Positions 34,657 to 43,861 of a stretch of DNA of 64,000 nucleotides are shown here, piece by piece (the stretch's first letter is position 1; every line of letters begins with the position of its first letter). The notes beneath the pieces were generated by a model. That model was given only the letters and a program-made list of their open reading frames with translations, did not search any database and had not been told where the DNA came from. A program made the position numbers and the translations under genes. The DNA comes from Cryobacterium sp. Y57 (lineage in GTDB: Bacteria > Actinomycetota > Actinomycetes > Actinomycetales > Microbacteriaceae): NCBI RefSeq assembly GCF_002929505.1, contig NZ_PJJL01000067.1:1-64000 (forward strand), given 5' to 3'.

Positions 34657-36087
34657 ATGTCCGCCGTGCAGAGTCGTCTCGTCATTCGACTCTTCGCGAC
34701 CTTCGTCTGGTTCACCGTTCTGGCCGGCCAGTTCTGGCGCAACCTCGGCGGCTGGTGGGGTTTCGGCGCCATCGCCGTGATCGTGGTCGCCGGCAGCATC
34801 ATCGGCCTCGGCACCCAACGTACCAATGCCCGCAATCGCGCCGCACTGAACGCCGCAGTGAACGCCGCAGTGAACGCCGCAACACCCGACGACACCCCCA
34901 CCGACCGCGACATCGCCCGCGGCCATACCTACCAGGCGGCCCTGGCCCCGCCCCTGAACTGGCGCAAGTTTCCCAAGACCATCACCGCGTTCTTGCTATT
35001 GGCCACCCTGTCGATCGCGTGGTCGTACTACCCGGGGGCATCCGCTCTCGGAATCACCCTGCAACTCATCACCACCCTCGCCGCCCTGTTTCTGGCCGTC
35101 ACCCTCACCTGGCCGGAGCTGCTGCGCACCCTGGCCGCCGCGCTGCGCTGGGTGCTCGCGCTGAGCCTCGTGTTCGAGCTGTTCGTGGCCGTTGTCGTAC
35201 AACACGAAGTGCTGCCGTTCTTCGTCGACTACGGCACCCAAGACGTGCCGAACGCGTTCTACTGGAGCCGGGGCCTGCTGCTGAACGGCGGCCCGATCGA
35301 GGGTATCGTCGCCAATCGCAACCTGCTCGGATTCATCGCGCTCACAGCCATCATCGTTTTCATCGTGCAGCTGCGAGCCCGCACCGTCAAGCGCAACGCC
35401 GGCCTGATCTGGCTGGCGCTGGCCGTCGGCATGCTGCTGCTCACCCGCTCCGCCACGGTCACGGTGTCGCTCGTCGCGGTCGTCGCCGCCTTGATCTTCG
35501 CGCTCTGGGCCAGACGGGTGCACGATCAGCACCGGCGGCCGCTGTATGTCGTGGCGGCGGCATCCGTTCTGGCGGTGGGAGCAGCCCTCGCCCTGTTCTC
35601 CTCGCAGCTGTTCGGGCTGCTTGGTCGCAGCGACGACCTCACCGGACGCTTCGATATTTGGGCCAGCGTCACCCAGCTCGCCCTGGAACGACCGGTGTTC
35701 GGCTGGGGCTGGGTGAGCTACTGGGTGCCGTGGGTGGAACCGTTCAACGGCCTCGCCGTGCGCAAGGGCGTCACCTACCTGCAGGCGCACAACGCCTGGC
35801 TTGACGTCTGGCTGCAACTCGGCATCGTCGGCGTGATTCTGTTCGCCGCGCTGGTCGGCTCGACCCTGTGGCGGGCCTGGTTTCTCGCCGTCGATCGGCC
35901 CCGTCTCGGCGTGAAAGACACCGAACCGTTCGCCGTGTCGGCCCTGCTGCCGCTGCTGCTGCTCGCCGCGCTGATCGCGCAAAGCATCGCCGAAAGCCGC
36001 CTGCTCATCGAGAGCGGGTGGGTGATTCTCATCGTGCTGGCCGTGGTCACCAAGCGGCAGCAGCACGCGCCAAGGCCGATGCCCTGA
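34657..36087 (+). CDS. O-antigen ligase/polymerase-like membrane protein
   Basis: 476 residues, about eleven to twelve helices. The long loop with GRFDIWASVTQLALERPVFGWGW and YLQAHNAWLDVWLQLGIVG is the Wzy_C signature of Wzy polymerases and WaaL ligases; the loop should be extracytoplasmic. The N-terminal linker contains three tandem 12-bp repeats (about 34847-34882) encoding NAAV repeats. The first of two adjacent homologues; it probably polymerises or transfers the glycan built by the following genes. Start supported by TAATCT six bases upstream. Confidence 0.85.
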   Translation: MSAVQSRLVIRLFATFVWFTVLAGQFWRNLGGWWGFGAIAVIVVAGSIIGLGTQRTNARNRAALNAAVNAAVNAATPDDTPTDRDIARGHTYQAALAPPLNWRKFPKTITAFLLLATLSIAWSYYPGASALGITLQLITTLAALFLAVTLTWPELLRTLAAALRWVLALSLVFELFVAVVVQHEVLPFFVDYGTQDVPNAFYWSRGLLLNGGPIEGIVANRNLLGFIALTAIIVFIVQLRARTVKRNAGLIWLALAVGMLLLTRSATVTVSLVAVVAALIFALWARRVHDQHRRPLYVVAAASVLAVGAALALFSSQLFGLLGRSDDLTGRFDIWASVTQLALERPVFGWGWVSYWVPWVEPFNGLAVRKGVTYLQAHNAWLDVWLQLGIVGVILFAALVGSTLWRAWFLAVDRPRLGVKDTEPFAVSALLPLLLLAALIAQSIAESRLLIESGWVILIVLAVVTKRQQHAPRPMP

Positions 36088-36098
36088 CGCCAGCGCGG

Positions 36099-36104
36099 TA
36101 AATT
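36099..36104 (+). promoter_or_regulatory. -10-like box TAAATT
   Basis: TAAATT followed by AGAGG and the ATG at 36110. It could be a separate leaderless promoter, or AGAGG may be a weak Shine-Dalgarno too close to the start. Confidence 0.35.
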
Positions 36105-36109
36105 AGAGG

Positions 36110-37393
36110 ATGCCCACCCTGCCCGATGCCCTGCGGCGCGTGCTGGCGTCGCCGAAATTCGCGGCCGCGCTCACGCTCGCCATTCTGGCCACCGCGTTTG
36201 GCACCCACCTGCTGCGCAGCGTGGTGGGCTGGCCCGGTCTCATCGGCATTCTCGGCGGCCTCATCGTGCTGGCCGTGCTCTCACTGCTCGCCCGCCGCCC
36301 GATCGTGGAGTGGCACGGTCTGTTGCCCATCTCGATCATCGTGTTCGTGGCTTGGTGCGCGCTTTCCGGCGTGTGGAGCGGCTACGTCTCCGAGACCATC
36401 ATCGGCGTCAGTTACCAGATCACCGTGGGGTTCCTCGCCATCTACGTAGCCCTCGTGCGCGACACCTTCCAGGTGGTGCGCGCCACCGGCGACGTGCTGC
36501 GGGCGCTCCTCGCCCTCTCCATCGTGCTCGAAGTGCTTTCGGGGCTGCTGCTCGACCTGCCGATCGTTTTTCTAGGTGTGGCCGGCAACATCGCCCAGCT
36601 CGGCCCGATTCAGGGCGTGTTCGGCTCCCGCAACGTGTTCGGTCTCATCACTCTCATCGCCGCCGTCACCTTCTACGTGGAGCTGCGCGCCCGGTCTATT
36701 CCGCGCGGCCTCGGCATCGGCTCCATGTGGCTGGCCGGCATCTGCCTGGCGCTCACCCGCTCCCCCGTCATCGTGGTCGTCACCATCTGCGTCACCGTCG
36801 CCGCACTCGCCCTCTATCGCCTGCGCCGCACCCCCGTCGACGGCCGATGGAAGCTGCAGCTCGGCCTCCTAAGCGCGGCTCTCGTCGCCGCCGGCGCCGC
36901 CTGGCTCGGACGCATCCCCATCATCGACGCCCTCAACGCCGGCAGCGAGTTCGAGGTTCGATACTCGCTCTGGAGCGAGATGTGGCGGCTGGTGAACCTG
37001 CACCCGCTCGAGGGCTGGGGCTGGGCCGGATTGTGGCCGCAGGACGTCACACCCTACGGCTGGATTGAATTCACCACCGGACGCCTGCACGCTACCGGAC
37101 TCAACGCCTACCTCGACGTGTACTTTCAGGTGGGACTCATCGGCTTTCTCGCCTTTCTCGCCCTGGTGCTGCTGGCCTTCGTGCGTTCCTGGCTGCTCGC
37201 CTCGAACAAGCGCTCGCTGGCATACGTCTGGGCGCCGCTCATTCTGGTCACCCTACTGGTGACCAGCGCCGCGGAAAGCACCATTCTGTTCGAGTTCGGC
37301 TGGCTGCTGCTGGTCATCTGCGCGGTCAAGGCCGCGCAGGGCCTCAGCTGGCGCAACGCACTGCCGCACAAGCCGCACCCCGACGCGCCGTAA
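36110..37393 (+). CDS. Second O-antigen ligase/polymerase-like membrane protein
   Basis: 427 residues, about eleven helices. GSRNVFGLITLIAAVTFY and EVRYSLWSEMWRLVNLHPLEGWGW followed by LNAYLDVYFQVGLIGFLAFL match the Wzy_C loop pattern. Homologous to the preceding gene, 22 bp away, so they are tandem duplicates. One may be the polymerase and the other the ligase that attaches the chain to the wall or a protein (inference). It converges on the ABC exporter genes. Confidence 0.84.
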   Translation: MPTLPDALRRVLASPKFAAALTLAILATAFGTHLLRSVVGWPGLIGILGGLIVLAVLSLLARRPIVEWHGLLPISIIVFVAWCALSGVWSGYVSETIIGVSYQITVGFLAIYVALVRDTFQVVRATGDVLRALLALSIVLEVLSGLLLDLPIVFLGVAGNIAQLGPIQGVFGSRNVFGLITLIAAVTFYVELRARSIPRGLGIGSMWLAGICLALTRSPVIVVVTICVTVAALALYRLRRTPVDGRWKLQLGLLSAALVAAGAAWLGRIPIIDALNAGSEFEVRYSLWSEMWRLVNLHPLEGWGWAGLWPQDVTPYGWIEFTTGRLHATGLNAYLDVYFQVGLIGFLAFLALVLLAFVRSWLLASNKRSLAYVWAPLILVTLLVTSAAESTILFEFGWLLLVICAVKAAQGLSWRNALPHKPHPDAP

Positions 37394-37435
37394 CGTCCCG
37401 GGCGCGCCAGCGCCACGTTCGCCCACCGAATTCGG

Positions 37436-38203
37436 TTATTTGCCGAAGGACTCTCGCAAGGCAACAATGCCTTCATCTGTTGCACCATCGAAAATGATTT
37501 GACCGTGCGACAACACAATGACGCGATTACAGAGATCCTCAACCTGCGCCGCAGAGTGGGACACAAATACGATCGTGCGCCCTTCCGCCTGAAACTCACG
37601 AATCTTCGCCATGCACTTATCTTGAAACGGCTCATCCCCGACAGAGAGCACCTCGTCGACGAGCAGAATATCCGGGTCGACGTGCACTGCAATGGCGAAC
37701 GCGAGACGCACGTACATACCCGACGAATAGAACTTTACCTGCGTGTCGATGAAATCACCGATCTCCGAAAATTCCACGATGGAGTCGAAGTATTCCGCAG
37801 TCTGCTTCTGAGTTAGTCCGAGAATGGACCCGTTAAGAAAAACGTTCTCGCGACCGGTGAGGTCTGGGTGAAACCCGGCCCCAAGCTCGAGGAGCGCAGC
37901 GAGACGACCACGTCGTTCTACGACTCCGTCATTCGGCTGAATGATGCCACCGATCACCTTCAGCAAGGTGCTCTTGCCCGAACCGTTGGCCCCGACGAGA
38001 CCGATGCTACTGCCTGCTTTGATCTCCAGCTTGATATCTCGCAGCGCCCAGAAGTCTTCTTTGTGCCGGCGCGAGCGCCCAAAGTTCACGATCCGTTCCT
38101 TTAAGGATTTGTCCTTACGAATGACGAATCGCTTGGATACGTCGCTCGCCCGAATGACGACAGGCGGGTTCTTGATCTCCGGGAGGTTGAAAAGCGATGA
38201 CAT
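37436..38203 (-). CDS. Polysaccharide ABC exporter ATPase (Wzt/TagH type)
   Basis: 255 residues. Walker A GANGSGKSTLLK, signature YSSGMYVRLAFAIA, Walker B DILLVDEVLSVGDEPFQ and switch His in FVSHSAAQ. It belongs to the Wzt/TagH subgroup exporting finished glycans or teichoic acids. No C-terminal carbohydrate-binding domain is present, since it stops just after the nucleotide-binding fold, so export is probably not cap-dependent. The ATG at 38203 overlaps the permease stop (TAATG). The frame extends to 38254 upstream. Confidence 0.92.
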   Translation of the reverse strand: MSSLFNLPEIKNPPVVIRASDVSKRFVIRKDKSLKERIVNFGRSRRHKEDFWALRDIKLEIKAGSSIGLVGANGSGKSTLLKVIGGIIQPNDGVVERRGRLAALLELGAGFHPDLTGRENVFLNGSILGLTQKQTAEYFDSIVEFSEIGDFIDTQVKFYSSGMYVRLAFAIAVHVDPDILLVDEVLSVGDEPFQDKCMAKIREFQAEGRTIVFVSHSAAQVEDLCNRVIVLSHGQIIFDGATDEGIVALRESFGK

Positions 38204-39147
38204 TAGATCTCCTGCGCGAAGTTGCCTTGGAGCTTCTGAAAGACGCGCTGGCAAATGATGAGTAGAACCAAGCCAACGACGGCGACGATAGCCAGTCGAA
38301 GGTCAAGATCAGCGGGCCACGGCTGCGGCAAGATGCTCACACCGTCGATGAGACGGGTCTCGGACCCCGCCTGCCACATACCCTTTTGAAAGGCAAGTAC
38401 CGCGTTCGATATCGGATTGAGCAAAAAGACGTTGGGCAGCCAGGACGGCACGTCGACAGCGTTCACCACGTAGGACCAGGCGTAGACGATGGGCGAGGCC
38501 CAGAACAGCAAGAGCATGGCAACTTCGACGAGATACTGGATATCACGTAGATACACGTTGAGTGCCGAGAGCAGAATCGCAAAAGCAATTCCGTAGATCA
38601 GCACGATCGCAATCGCGACGGGTACGTAAAGCAGATTCCAGGAAACTGGAAATTGTCCCAGAACGATCGTGGCCAGGATTAGCACCGACATCTGCACGGC
38701 AAAATTGAACAGAGCAGAACCCGTGGCAGCGAGCGGGAAAATTTCCCGCGGCAGGTAGACCTTTTTAATCAACCCAGCGTTGCTCACGATCGACATCGTT
38801 CCGGCGGACACGATCTCGCTGTACAGGCCCCAGATAGTCAGCCCCGCGAACACGAAAATCGCGAAGTCGGGGATACCCCGAGCGGCACCGAGAAACTGCC
38901 CAATGGCTACGTAGTAGATAAGCAGCAACGTCAGCGGCTTGATCAGGCTCCACAGAAAGCCGAGACTGCTGTCCTTATAGCGAGCTTTCAGCTCACGACG
39001 AATCAGCAGGTCGAGCAATTCGCGGTGCGCCAGCAGCTCCCGAATAGAAGCCCAAAACCCGCCGATAGCGCTTTCGTCCGATGAGGAAGACGTTTGGAAC
39101 GGAAGAGTTGAGAGGCGATCAGAACGTTCTTGCGCGGTGCTAGACAT
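38203..39147 (-). CDS. Polysaccharide ABC exporter permease (Wzm/TagG type)
   Basis: 314 residues, ABC-2 permease with six helices. The basic amphipathic start LIRRELKARYKDSSLGFLWSLIKPLT is the conserved gate helix. It forms the export channel with the ATPase encoded next. CCGGAG lies five bases before the ATG. One-base overlap with the ATPase gene. It lies downstream of two GT4 genes on the same strand. Confidence 0.92.
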   Translation of the reverse strand: MSSTAQERSDRLSTLPFQTSSSSDESAIGGFWASIRELLAHRELLDLLIRRELKARYKDSSLGFLWSLIKPLTLLLIYYVAIGQFLGAARGIPDFAIFVFAGLTIWGLYSEIVSAGTMSIVSNAGLIKKVYLPREIFPLAATGSALFNFAVQMSVLILATIVLGQFPVSWNLLYVPVAIAIVLIYGIAFAILLSALNVYLRDIQYLVEVAMLLLFWASPIVYAWSYVVNAVDVPSWLPNVFLLNPISNAVLAFQKGMWQAGSETRLIDGVSILPQPWPADLDLRLAIVAVVGLVLLIICQRVFQKLQGNFAQEI

Positions 39148-39269
39148 TGTGCTCCGGAATATCGTGGACGACGGCCAACCGACCGAGAGATAAATGCCTT
39201 GGGCAGCGTTTTCCCATCGGGCGATGGCGCTTAAGCCTACGTGCTGGGATCAACACCTGAAACCGTTCG

Positions 39270-40745
39270 TCACGCGATACCCTCATGCTCGACGAAGTAG
39301 GTCCACAAATCGGAGGCGTACGCATCCCACGTGCGCGGCACCCGCAACACGGCTTCGGCGGTGAGCTCGGCGAGTACCGCATCATCGGTCAAAAGCGTGC
39401 GCATCGCTGTGCCAATGCTGTCGTCATCGTAGGGGTCCACGAGCAAGGCCCCGCCACCGTCGTCGGCGATCTCGCGCATGCTCCCGTAGTTTGAGGTCAC
39501 GACGGGTGTGCCGCAGCTGAGCGACTCCGCAACGGGAAGGCCGAAACCCTCGTTGAATGAAGGAAACACGCTGAATCGGGCAAGCCGATAGGCCGCCCAC
39601 AAGACGGAGTCCGCAATCGCCGAGGCGGTCACGATCGACCGGCCGTTCTCCTCGAGGCGCTTCGCCTCTAACATGAACGCCTCACTCTTCCATGAGTTGC
39701 CTCCAATGAAGACTAAGCGAAATCGCAGGCCTTCCAGCCACAACGCCTCGGCGGCAGCGAGCACGGCAACGTGATTTTTGCGCGGTTCATGGCTGCCCAC
39801 TACGAGCACGAGCGGTTCGTCTGCCTCGAGTTCGAACAGTTCTGACGCCGCAGCGAGAGCATCATCGGAAACGCTCTCCGAGCTGGATGCCAGGCTGATC
39901 GGCTGGATGTCCGGCCCGGCAATACCCGCAGCCGACAACATCCTCTTCCAGCCTGAGTACTCGCCCCCGGCCGCGTACGAGATGGTCGAGACCCGATTCA
40001 TGTGTGCGACCGCGCCGAGGTTTCCGGCGAATGCGGCCGGCATGCCCTCACCGACGGTTTCCACCGAGGTCAAGGGCACGCAGTCGAACCCGATGACACC
40101 GGTATCCGTGCCGGAATATTGGGCTAGCGCCCCCAAACGTTCGGTGCGCCATGGTTCAGCACCGAGCTCGGGAAGAATGTAATTACCGCCCCACGGCACG
40201 ATTCGAATGTGTGGAACATTTTCAACCGCCGACGCGGGCTTCGTTCCGAACAGTGCACGGGCACGTTCATCGGTTGAAAGTGGGCGTAGCGCGCGGCCGT
40301 CTGTCGTCCAGGTCACGAGCACGATGTTGTGATTACTATCCCAACGCTTGATCGTTTCTCGAGCTACTCGCTGAATTCCGGTCGCGAGTTCCGTCTGCGA
40401 GGTGTGAAAGACATCAACCAAAACCGAATCGGTCAGCACCTCGACGGTTGCACCATGAATGGCCGTGGCCTTTACTCCGAGAGAAATCAGTTTTCCCACG
40501 AGGTGGTCGATACCAAGGAGCTGCACCTGGCGTTGCGCCCAGCGCACCTCGTGTTGGCTTGGTAAGTCGCCGGTCAACACCGACCACGCCAGCCACAAGT
40601 GCCGTGCATCGGGTGTCGCGGTAAGTAGCCGACTCACATCGGCCACTGCCGGAGTGCGAATCGTGTCAGTGGATGCGGCCTGCCGGGTGCGCAGCGTGCG
40701 CGCGAGCAGAACGATGCGCGCCTGCATCTTCGGAGGAATGATCAT
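39270..40745 (-). CDS. GT4 glycosyltransferase with N-terminal helical module (paralogue A)
   Basis: 491 residues. Residues about 1-105 are a helical module (LWLAWSVLTGDLPSQHEV then QVQLLGIDHLVGKLI) whose layout resembles a degenerate DUF4214 unit. The GT4 part has LATGIQRVARET, VVGSHEPRKNH (donor-binding) and SFNEGFGLPVAESLSCGTPV with the E-x7-E pair. Cytosolic. Close paralogue of the next gene upstream, with which it shares an ATGA overlap at 40742-40745. Probably adds sugars to the glycan exported by the adjacent Wzm/Wzt pair. Confidence 0.85.
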   Translation of the reverse strand: MIIPPKMQARIVLLARTLRTRQAASTDTIRTPAVADVSRLLTATPDARHLWLAWSVLTGDLPSQHEVRWAQRQVQLLGIDHLVGKLISLGVKATAIHGATVEVLTDSVLVDVFHTSQTELATGIQRVARETIKRWDSNHNIVLVTWTTDGRALRPLSTDERARALFGTKPASAVENVPHIRIVPWGGNYILPELGAEPWRTERLGALAQYSGTDTGVIGFDCVPLTSVETVGEGMPAAFAGNLGAVAHMNRVSTISYAAGGEYSGWKRMLSAAGIAGPDIQPISLASSSESVSDDALAAASELFELEADEPLVLVVGSHEPRKNHVAVLAAAEALWLEGLRFRLVFIGGNSWKSEAFMLEAKRLEENGRSIVTASAIADSVLWAAYRLARFSVFPSFNEGFGLPVAESLSCGTPVVTSNYGSMREIADDGGGALLVDPYDDDSIGTAMRTLLTDDAVLAELTAEAVLRVPRTWDAYASDLWTYFVEHEGIA

Positions 40746-42232
40746 TCGACGACCCCCACTTCGGCAGAAAGCGATGCAGACCACAGTTCGTCCGCGTAGT
40801 TGTCCCACGACCGTGTCGGGCGCGCCAAAATTTCCTTTTTCAAGGAGTCAACGAGCGCATCATCGGTCAAAAGCGACCGCATCGCTTCTCGGATGGCGTC
40901 ATCATCTCTCGGGTCGACCAAGACGCAACCGCCCTGGCGGGCGATGTCGCCCACACTGCCGTAGTTACTGGCGAGAACGGGAGTTTTGTGCGCAAGTGAC
41001 TCGCCTACGGGAAGCCCATACCCCTCGTGCAGTGATACAAAAACTGAGAATCGAGCACGCTCATAAACTTCAAGCAACGTTTCGTCGCTGACATTGAGCA
41101 TGATCGTCACGGCCCGCTTATTTTTCTTTACCAAACCAAGAACTTCCTGAAAATCACCGCTCAGCTCGATAGCGTCACCACCGACGAAAACAAGCTCGAA
41201 GTTCAGGCCTTCGCGCCACAGTAATTCCGCCGCAACGAGAATAGATGTCTGGTTCTTACGAAACTCGCGCGTGCCGACCGACAGCACAACAGGCAAGGCT
41301 GATGTCGAGGCGCCCGAGCCAGCCTTGGCCGTGACGGTGTCCACCGGCAGCGGAATACTCAAAACCTGAGGCCCGGCGATACCCTGCATTCGCACAGCGT
41401 CTGCAAAACCCTTGAATTCCTCAGCGGCAGAGTCGCTGATGGCCAATACCTTGCTCATATATTTCACCACGGACAGATACTGCGCATATTTATTGGAGTC
41501 TTCGCGCGTGACCAGGCCCGCACTCACGATGGGAATGGCGTCGTAGCCGATCGCCACCACCTTATTGCCGGAATACCGGGCAAGGCCACGCAGCGCTTCG
41601 GTGGACCTAATATTGCAAACCTCCGGAAAGACGACTGTCGTCTTCCACGGCACGATCGTTTCATCGTCGTGCAGGGCGCGCAGTCCGGGGCGAATAGTGC
41701 GCATGGTGCTGGTCCATTTCAGAACGAGGTTACGTTCCTTCTCGGTGACACCGCGCATGACCGTTCCGTACTCCGTCCAGACGGCGAGTTCGAAGACTCG
41801 TTTGGACGCCCAGCGGGTGAGGGTTTCCCGCACCACGCGCTGAATACCAGTGTTGTGACCGTGCGTGGCCGAGAAGTCGACGTCCACAATGGGACGGTCT
41901 GAGACGATTCGAATTTTTCGCTTTACGCCGCCTTCTCGACACGCGCCGGCCAGGGTGCAATCGAGTACGACGAGAAAGGCGTCCCCCGCGTTGCCCCCGA
42001 GGAGCCGCCGCCGAAAGCGCTGTACTTCCTCTGCGCTTGGAAAAGCGCCGGCGACGATCACGAACGCCAGCCAGACACGGTCAAGGCTCGGATCGTCCCA
42101 CAGCGCCCGTGCCAAGCGGTCCAGGATGAATGATGTTGATTCCCCCGTGGCGAATGACTCGCCCGCGACGAGGCGCGGCCACCCTTCGAGAAGGCGCGCC
42201 CGCAGAGCATCCAAATCGCCGGGCATGAACAT
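40742..42232 (-). CDS. GT4 glycosyltransferase with N-terminal helical module (paralogue B)
   Basis: 496 residues. It has the same plan as paralogue A: a helical module (VWLAFVIVAGAFPSAEEV, about 45-90), NTGIQRVVRETL, VLSVGTREFRKNQ and SLHEGYGLPVGESLAHKTPV. The start ATG at 42232 is preferred over 42313 because MFMPGDLDAL aligns with MIIPPKMQAR of the paralogue, and because the longer form would overlap the small upstream gene by 77 bp. A second in-frame ATG lies at 42226. Acceptor and donor unknown. Confidence 0.84.
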   Translation of the reverse strand: MFMPGDLDALRARLLEGWPRLVAGESFATGESTSFILDRLARALWDDPSLDRVWLAFVIVAGAFPSAEEVQRFRRRLLGGNAGDAFLVVLDCTLAGACREGGVKRKIRIVSDRPIVDVDFSATHGHNTGIQRVVRETLTRWASKRVFELAVWTEYGTVMRGVTEKERNLVLKWTSTMRTIRPGLRALHDDETIVPWKTTVVFPEVCNIRSTEALRGLARYSGNKVVAIGYDAIPIVSAGLVTREDSNKYAQYLSVVKYMSKVLAISDSAAEEFKGFADAVRMQGIAGPQVLSIPLPVDTVTAKAGSGASTSALPVVLSVGTREFRKNQTSILVAAELLWREGLNFELVFVGGDAIELSGDFQEVLGLVKKNKRAVTIMLNVSDETLLEVYERARFSVFVSLHEGYGLPVGESLAHKTPVLASNYGSVGDIARQGGCVLVDPRDDDAIREAMRSLLTDDALVDSLKKEILARPTRSWDNYADELWSASLSAEVGVVE

Positions 42233-42236
42233 TGGC

Positions 42237-42533
42237 TCAGTTGCGGCGTCGATTGCCAATGGCCCTCCTGAGATATCCGCTCGACTTGGAAAGAGCGCGA
42301 AGGTATCCAACACGGGCCGCCTTGAGCTGAATGTCCCTGACCACGCGAAGTGGTTTGGTAACGCGCCAAGACAAGCTAGAGCGCATGCCGTTTACGATGG
42401 CGGATACTGAGGCATCTGACTTCGCAACGGCGGCCCAGTGTTCCAGAGTGTGTTGACGCAGCTGTTCATTTTCTTGAAGAAGCTCATCTCGCTCTCGACG
42501 GAGCTGGAGTTCTGCATCGGCTATGTCGGACAA
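42237..42533 (-). CDS. Small coiled-coil protein with SLSWR tail
   Basis: 98 residues from a TTG at 42533. Residues 8-35 (LQLRRERDELLQENEQLRQH) are a coiled coil, followed by MRSSLSWRVTKPLRVVRD, the S-x-SWR-x-T-x-PLR tail seen at C-termini of many polysaccharide glycosyltransferases and methyltransferases. Here it is a free-standing ORF, either a real adaptor or the remnant of a larger enzyme. The frame is open upstream to about 42640, but only TTG is available as start. It ends four bases before the GT4 paralogue B start. Confidence 0.55.
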   Translation of the reverse strand: MSDIADAELQLRRERDELLQENEQLRQHTLEHWAAVAKSDASVSAIVNGMRSSLSWRVTKPLRVVRDIQLKAARVGYLRALSKSSGYLRRAIGNRRRN

Positions 42534-42699
42534 CGCGACCTCAATTTCAACAACAGTTTGATTCGTTCGTGCAGCGGATGCCGCACGTCGACGATTACAC
42601 TCCGCTTCGCACGCGATGTGGCCGTGCCGGAAAGGTTGAGTCTATCTAATCTCGCTGGCACCCCTGGAGCGGCTGCGACGCCTCAGAGAACCGGGCCGT

Positions 42700-42705
42700 T
42701 ATACT
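42700..42705 (+). promoter_or_regulatory. Candidate -10 box TATACT
   Basis: TATACT in the 242-bp gap between divergent operons, 71 bp upstream of the GT2 start at 42776. It is the best A/T-rich hexamer there; no convincing -35. Confidence 0.3.
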
Positions 42706-42775
42706 TACCCAGTGCGACCGAGCCCTCGATTCTTCGGGGGCAAGCCGTCGTAAGTCACATCGCTAGGAGCAATCG

Positions 42776-43861
42776 TTGGGTTCGGATCACGGCACTCCCT
42801 TTGAGTTGTCCATCATCATCCCGTCCTATAACTCAGCACGGTGGCTCACTTCGACGCTCAGCGCATTGCAGGTCGCGCTTTCCAAAACCGCGTGGCGAGC
42901 CGAGGTCATCGTCGTCGACGACGGATCCACCGATGACAGCGTGGCAGTGATCGCAGCGCTCGTACCTGAATACACGTATCCCTTACGAGTCGTTTCCCAA
43001 TCTAATCAGGGGCGGTTCCTCGCGCGGTGGACAGGGCTGCAAGAATCGCAGGGAAGCAACGTTTTATTGCTCGACTCCCGGGTGCTGCTGGCGCCGGATT
43101 CACTCCACCACATCGCACAGGTTCAGCGAGATAACCCCAGTGAAACAGTCTGGAATGGTCATGCGGTGACCGACCCAACATCCTCACTCGTCGGCCACTT
43201 CTGGGAAGTTCCAATTCATATCTTTTGGGGTGGCTACTTGGCGCACCCACGCCCGACTCAACTGACCTTGCAGAATTACAACACCCTCCCCAAGGGCACC
43301 GGCGTCTTTCTCGCACCTCGCGAACTTCTGATCGCCGCCTGCGAACATTCCTGGCCGGTCGGGGATGCCGCGCTCGCCAGCGATGACACAAAGGTTCTTC
43401 GCTTCATTGCCGAGGCGCAGCCCATCCGTCTTGATCCCGGGTTCATGGCTATTTACCGTCCGCGCACAACAGTCAAGGCCTTCATCTCGCATTCTTTCGG
43501 CCGGGGCACTTTTCTCGTCGACAGCTTTGGCGGCACGTCCTGGCCCTGGAATCTTGCCCTGGCGGTGAGTGCCGTCGCGCCCGTGGTAATTCTTGCGACG
43601 CTGGTATTCCTCGTTGCCGTCAATCAGATCCTGCTCGCCGCCGGCTTCATCGTTTTCTGCGTACTCCTCTTGGTTGCCCCGGCCGCTGCGGCCGCCGCGC
43701 GACGCTGCCCAGCCCGAGGAATCCAGTCGTACTTTCTCTACGCCGCCGTGTTCATCTTTCCTTACTGGATCGGGCTCGTTCGCGGTCTGAAAGTGCACGG
43801 GACCAAACTCCTGAGCGTGCAGCGCACGCTCGCAACCACTGGTGGGACACAGGCCAAATGA
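42776..43861 (+). CDS. GT2 glycosyltransferase with C-terminal membrane helices
   Basis: 361 residues. LSIIIPSYNSARWLTSTL, VIVVDDGSTDDSV and LLLDSRVLLAPD (the metal site) define GT2. Three helices at the C-terminus (VVILATLVFLVAVNQ, AAGFIVFCVLLLVAP and YAAVFIFPYWIGLVRGL) anchor it. The start is TTG at 42776 with AGGAG about eight bases upstream; no ATG fits. First gene of a tightly coupled plus-strand operon (ATGA overlap with wecB). Confidence 0.85.
   Translation: MGSDHGTPFELSIIIPSYNSARWLTSTLSALQVALSKTAWRAEVIVVDDGSTDDSVAVIAALVPEYTYPLRVVSQSNQGRFLARWTGLQESQGSNVLLLDSRVLLAPDSLHHIAQVQRDNPSETVWNGHAVTDPTSSLVGHFWEVPIHIFWGGYLAHPRPTQLTLQNYNTLPKGTGVFLAPRELLIAACEHSWPVGDAALASDDTKVLRFIAEAQPIRLDPGFMAIYRPRTTVKAFISHSFGRGTFLVDSFGGTSWPWNLALAVSAVAPVVILATLVFLVAVNQILLAAGFIVFCVLLLVAPAAAAAARRCPARGIQSYFLYAAVFIFPYWIGLVRGLKVHGTKLLSVQRTLATTGGTQAK

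Noticed and set aside
34755..35804. 349-codon plus-strand frame inside the first ligase-like gene
   Set aside because: Arg/Pro/His-rich alternative frame of a membrane-protein gene.
42233..42313. Longer start for GT4 paralogue B
   Set aside because: It overlaps the small upstream gene and does not align with the paralogue's N-terminus.
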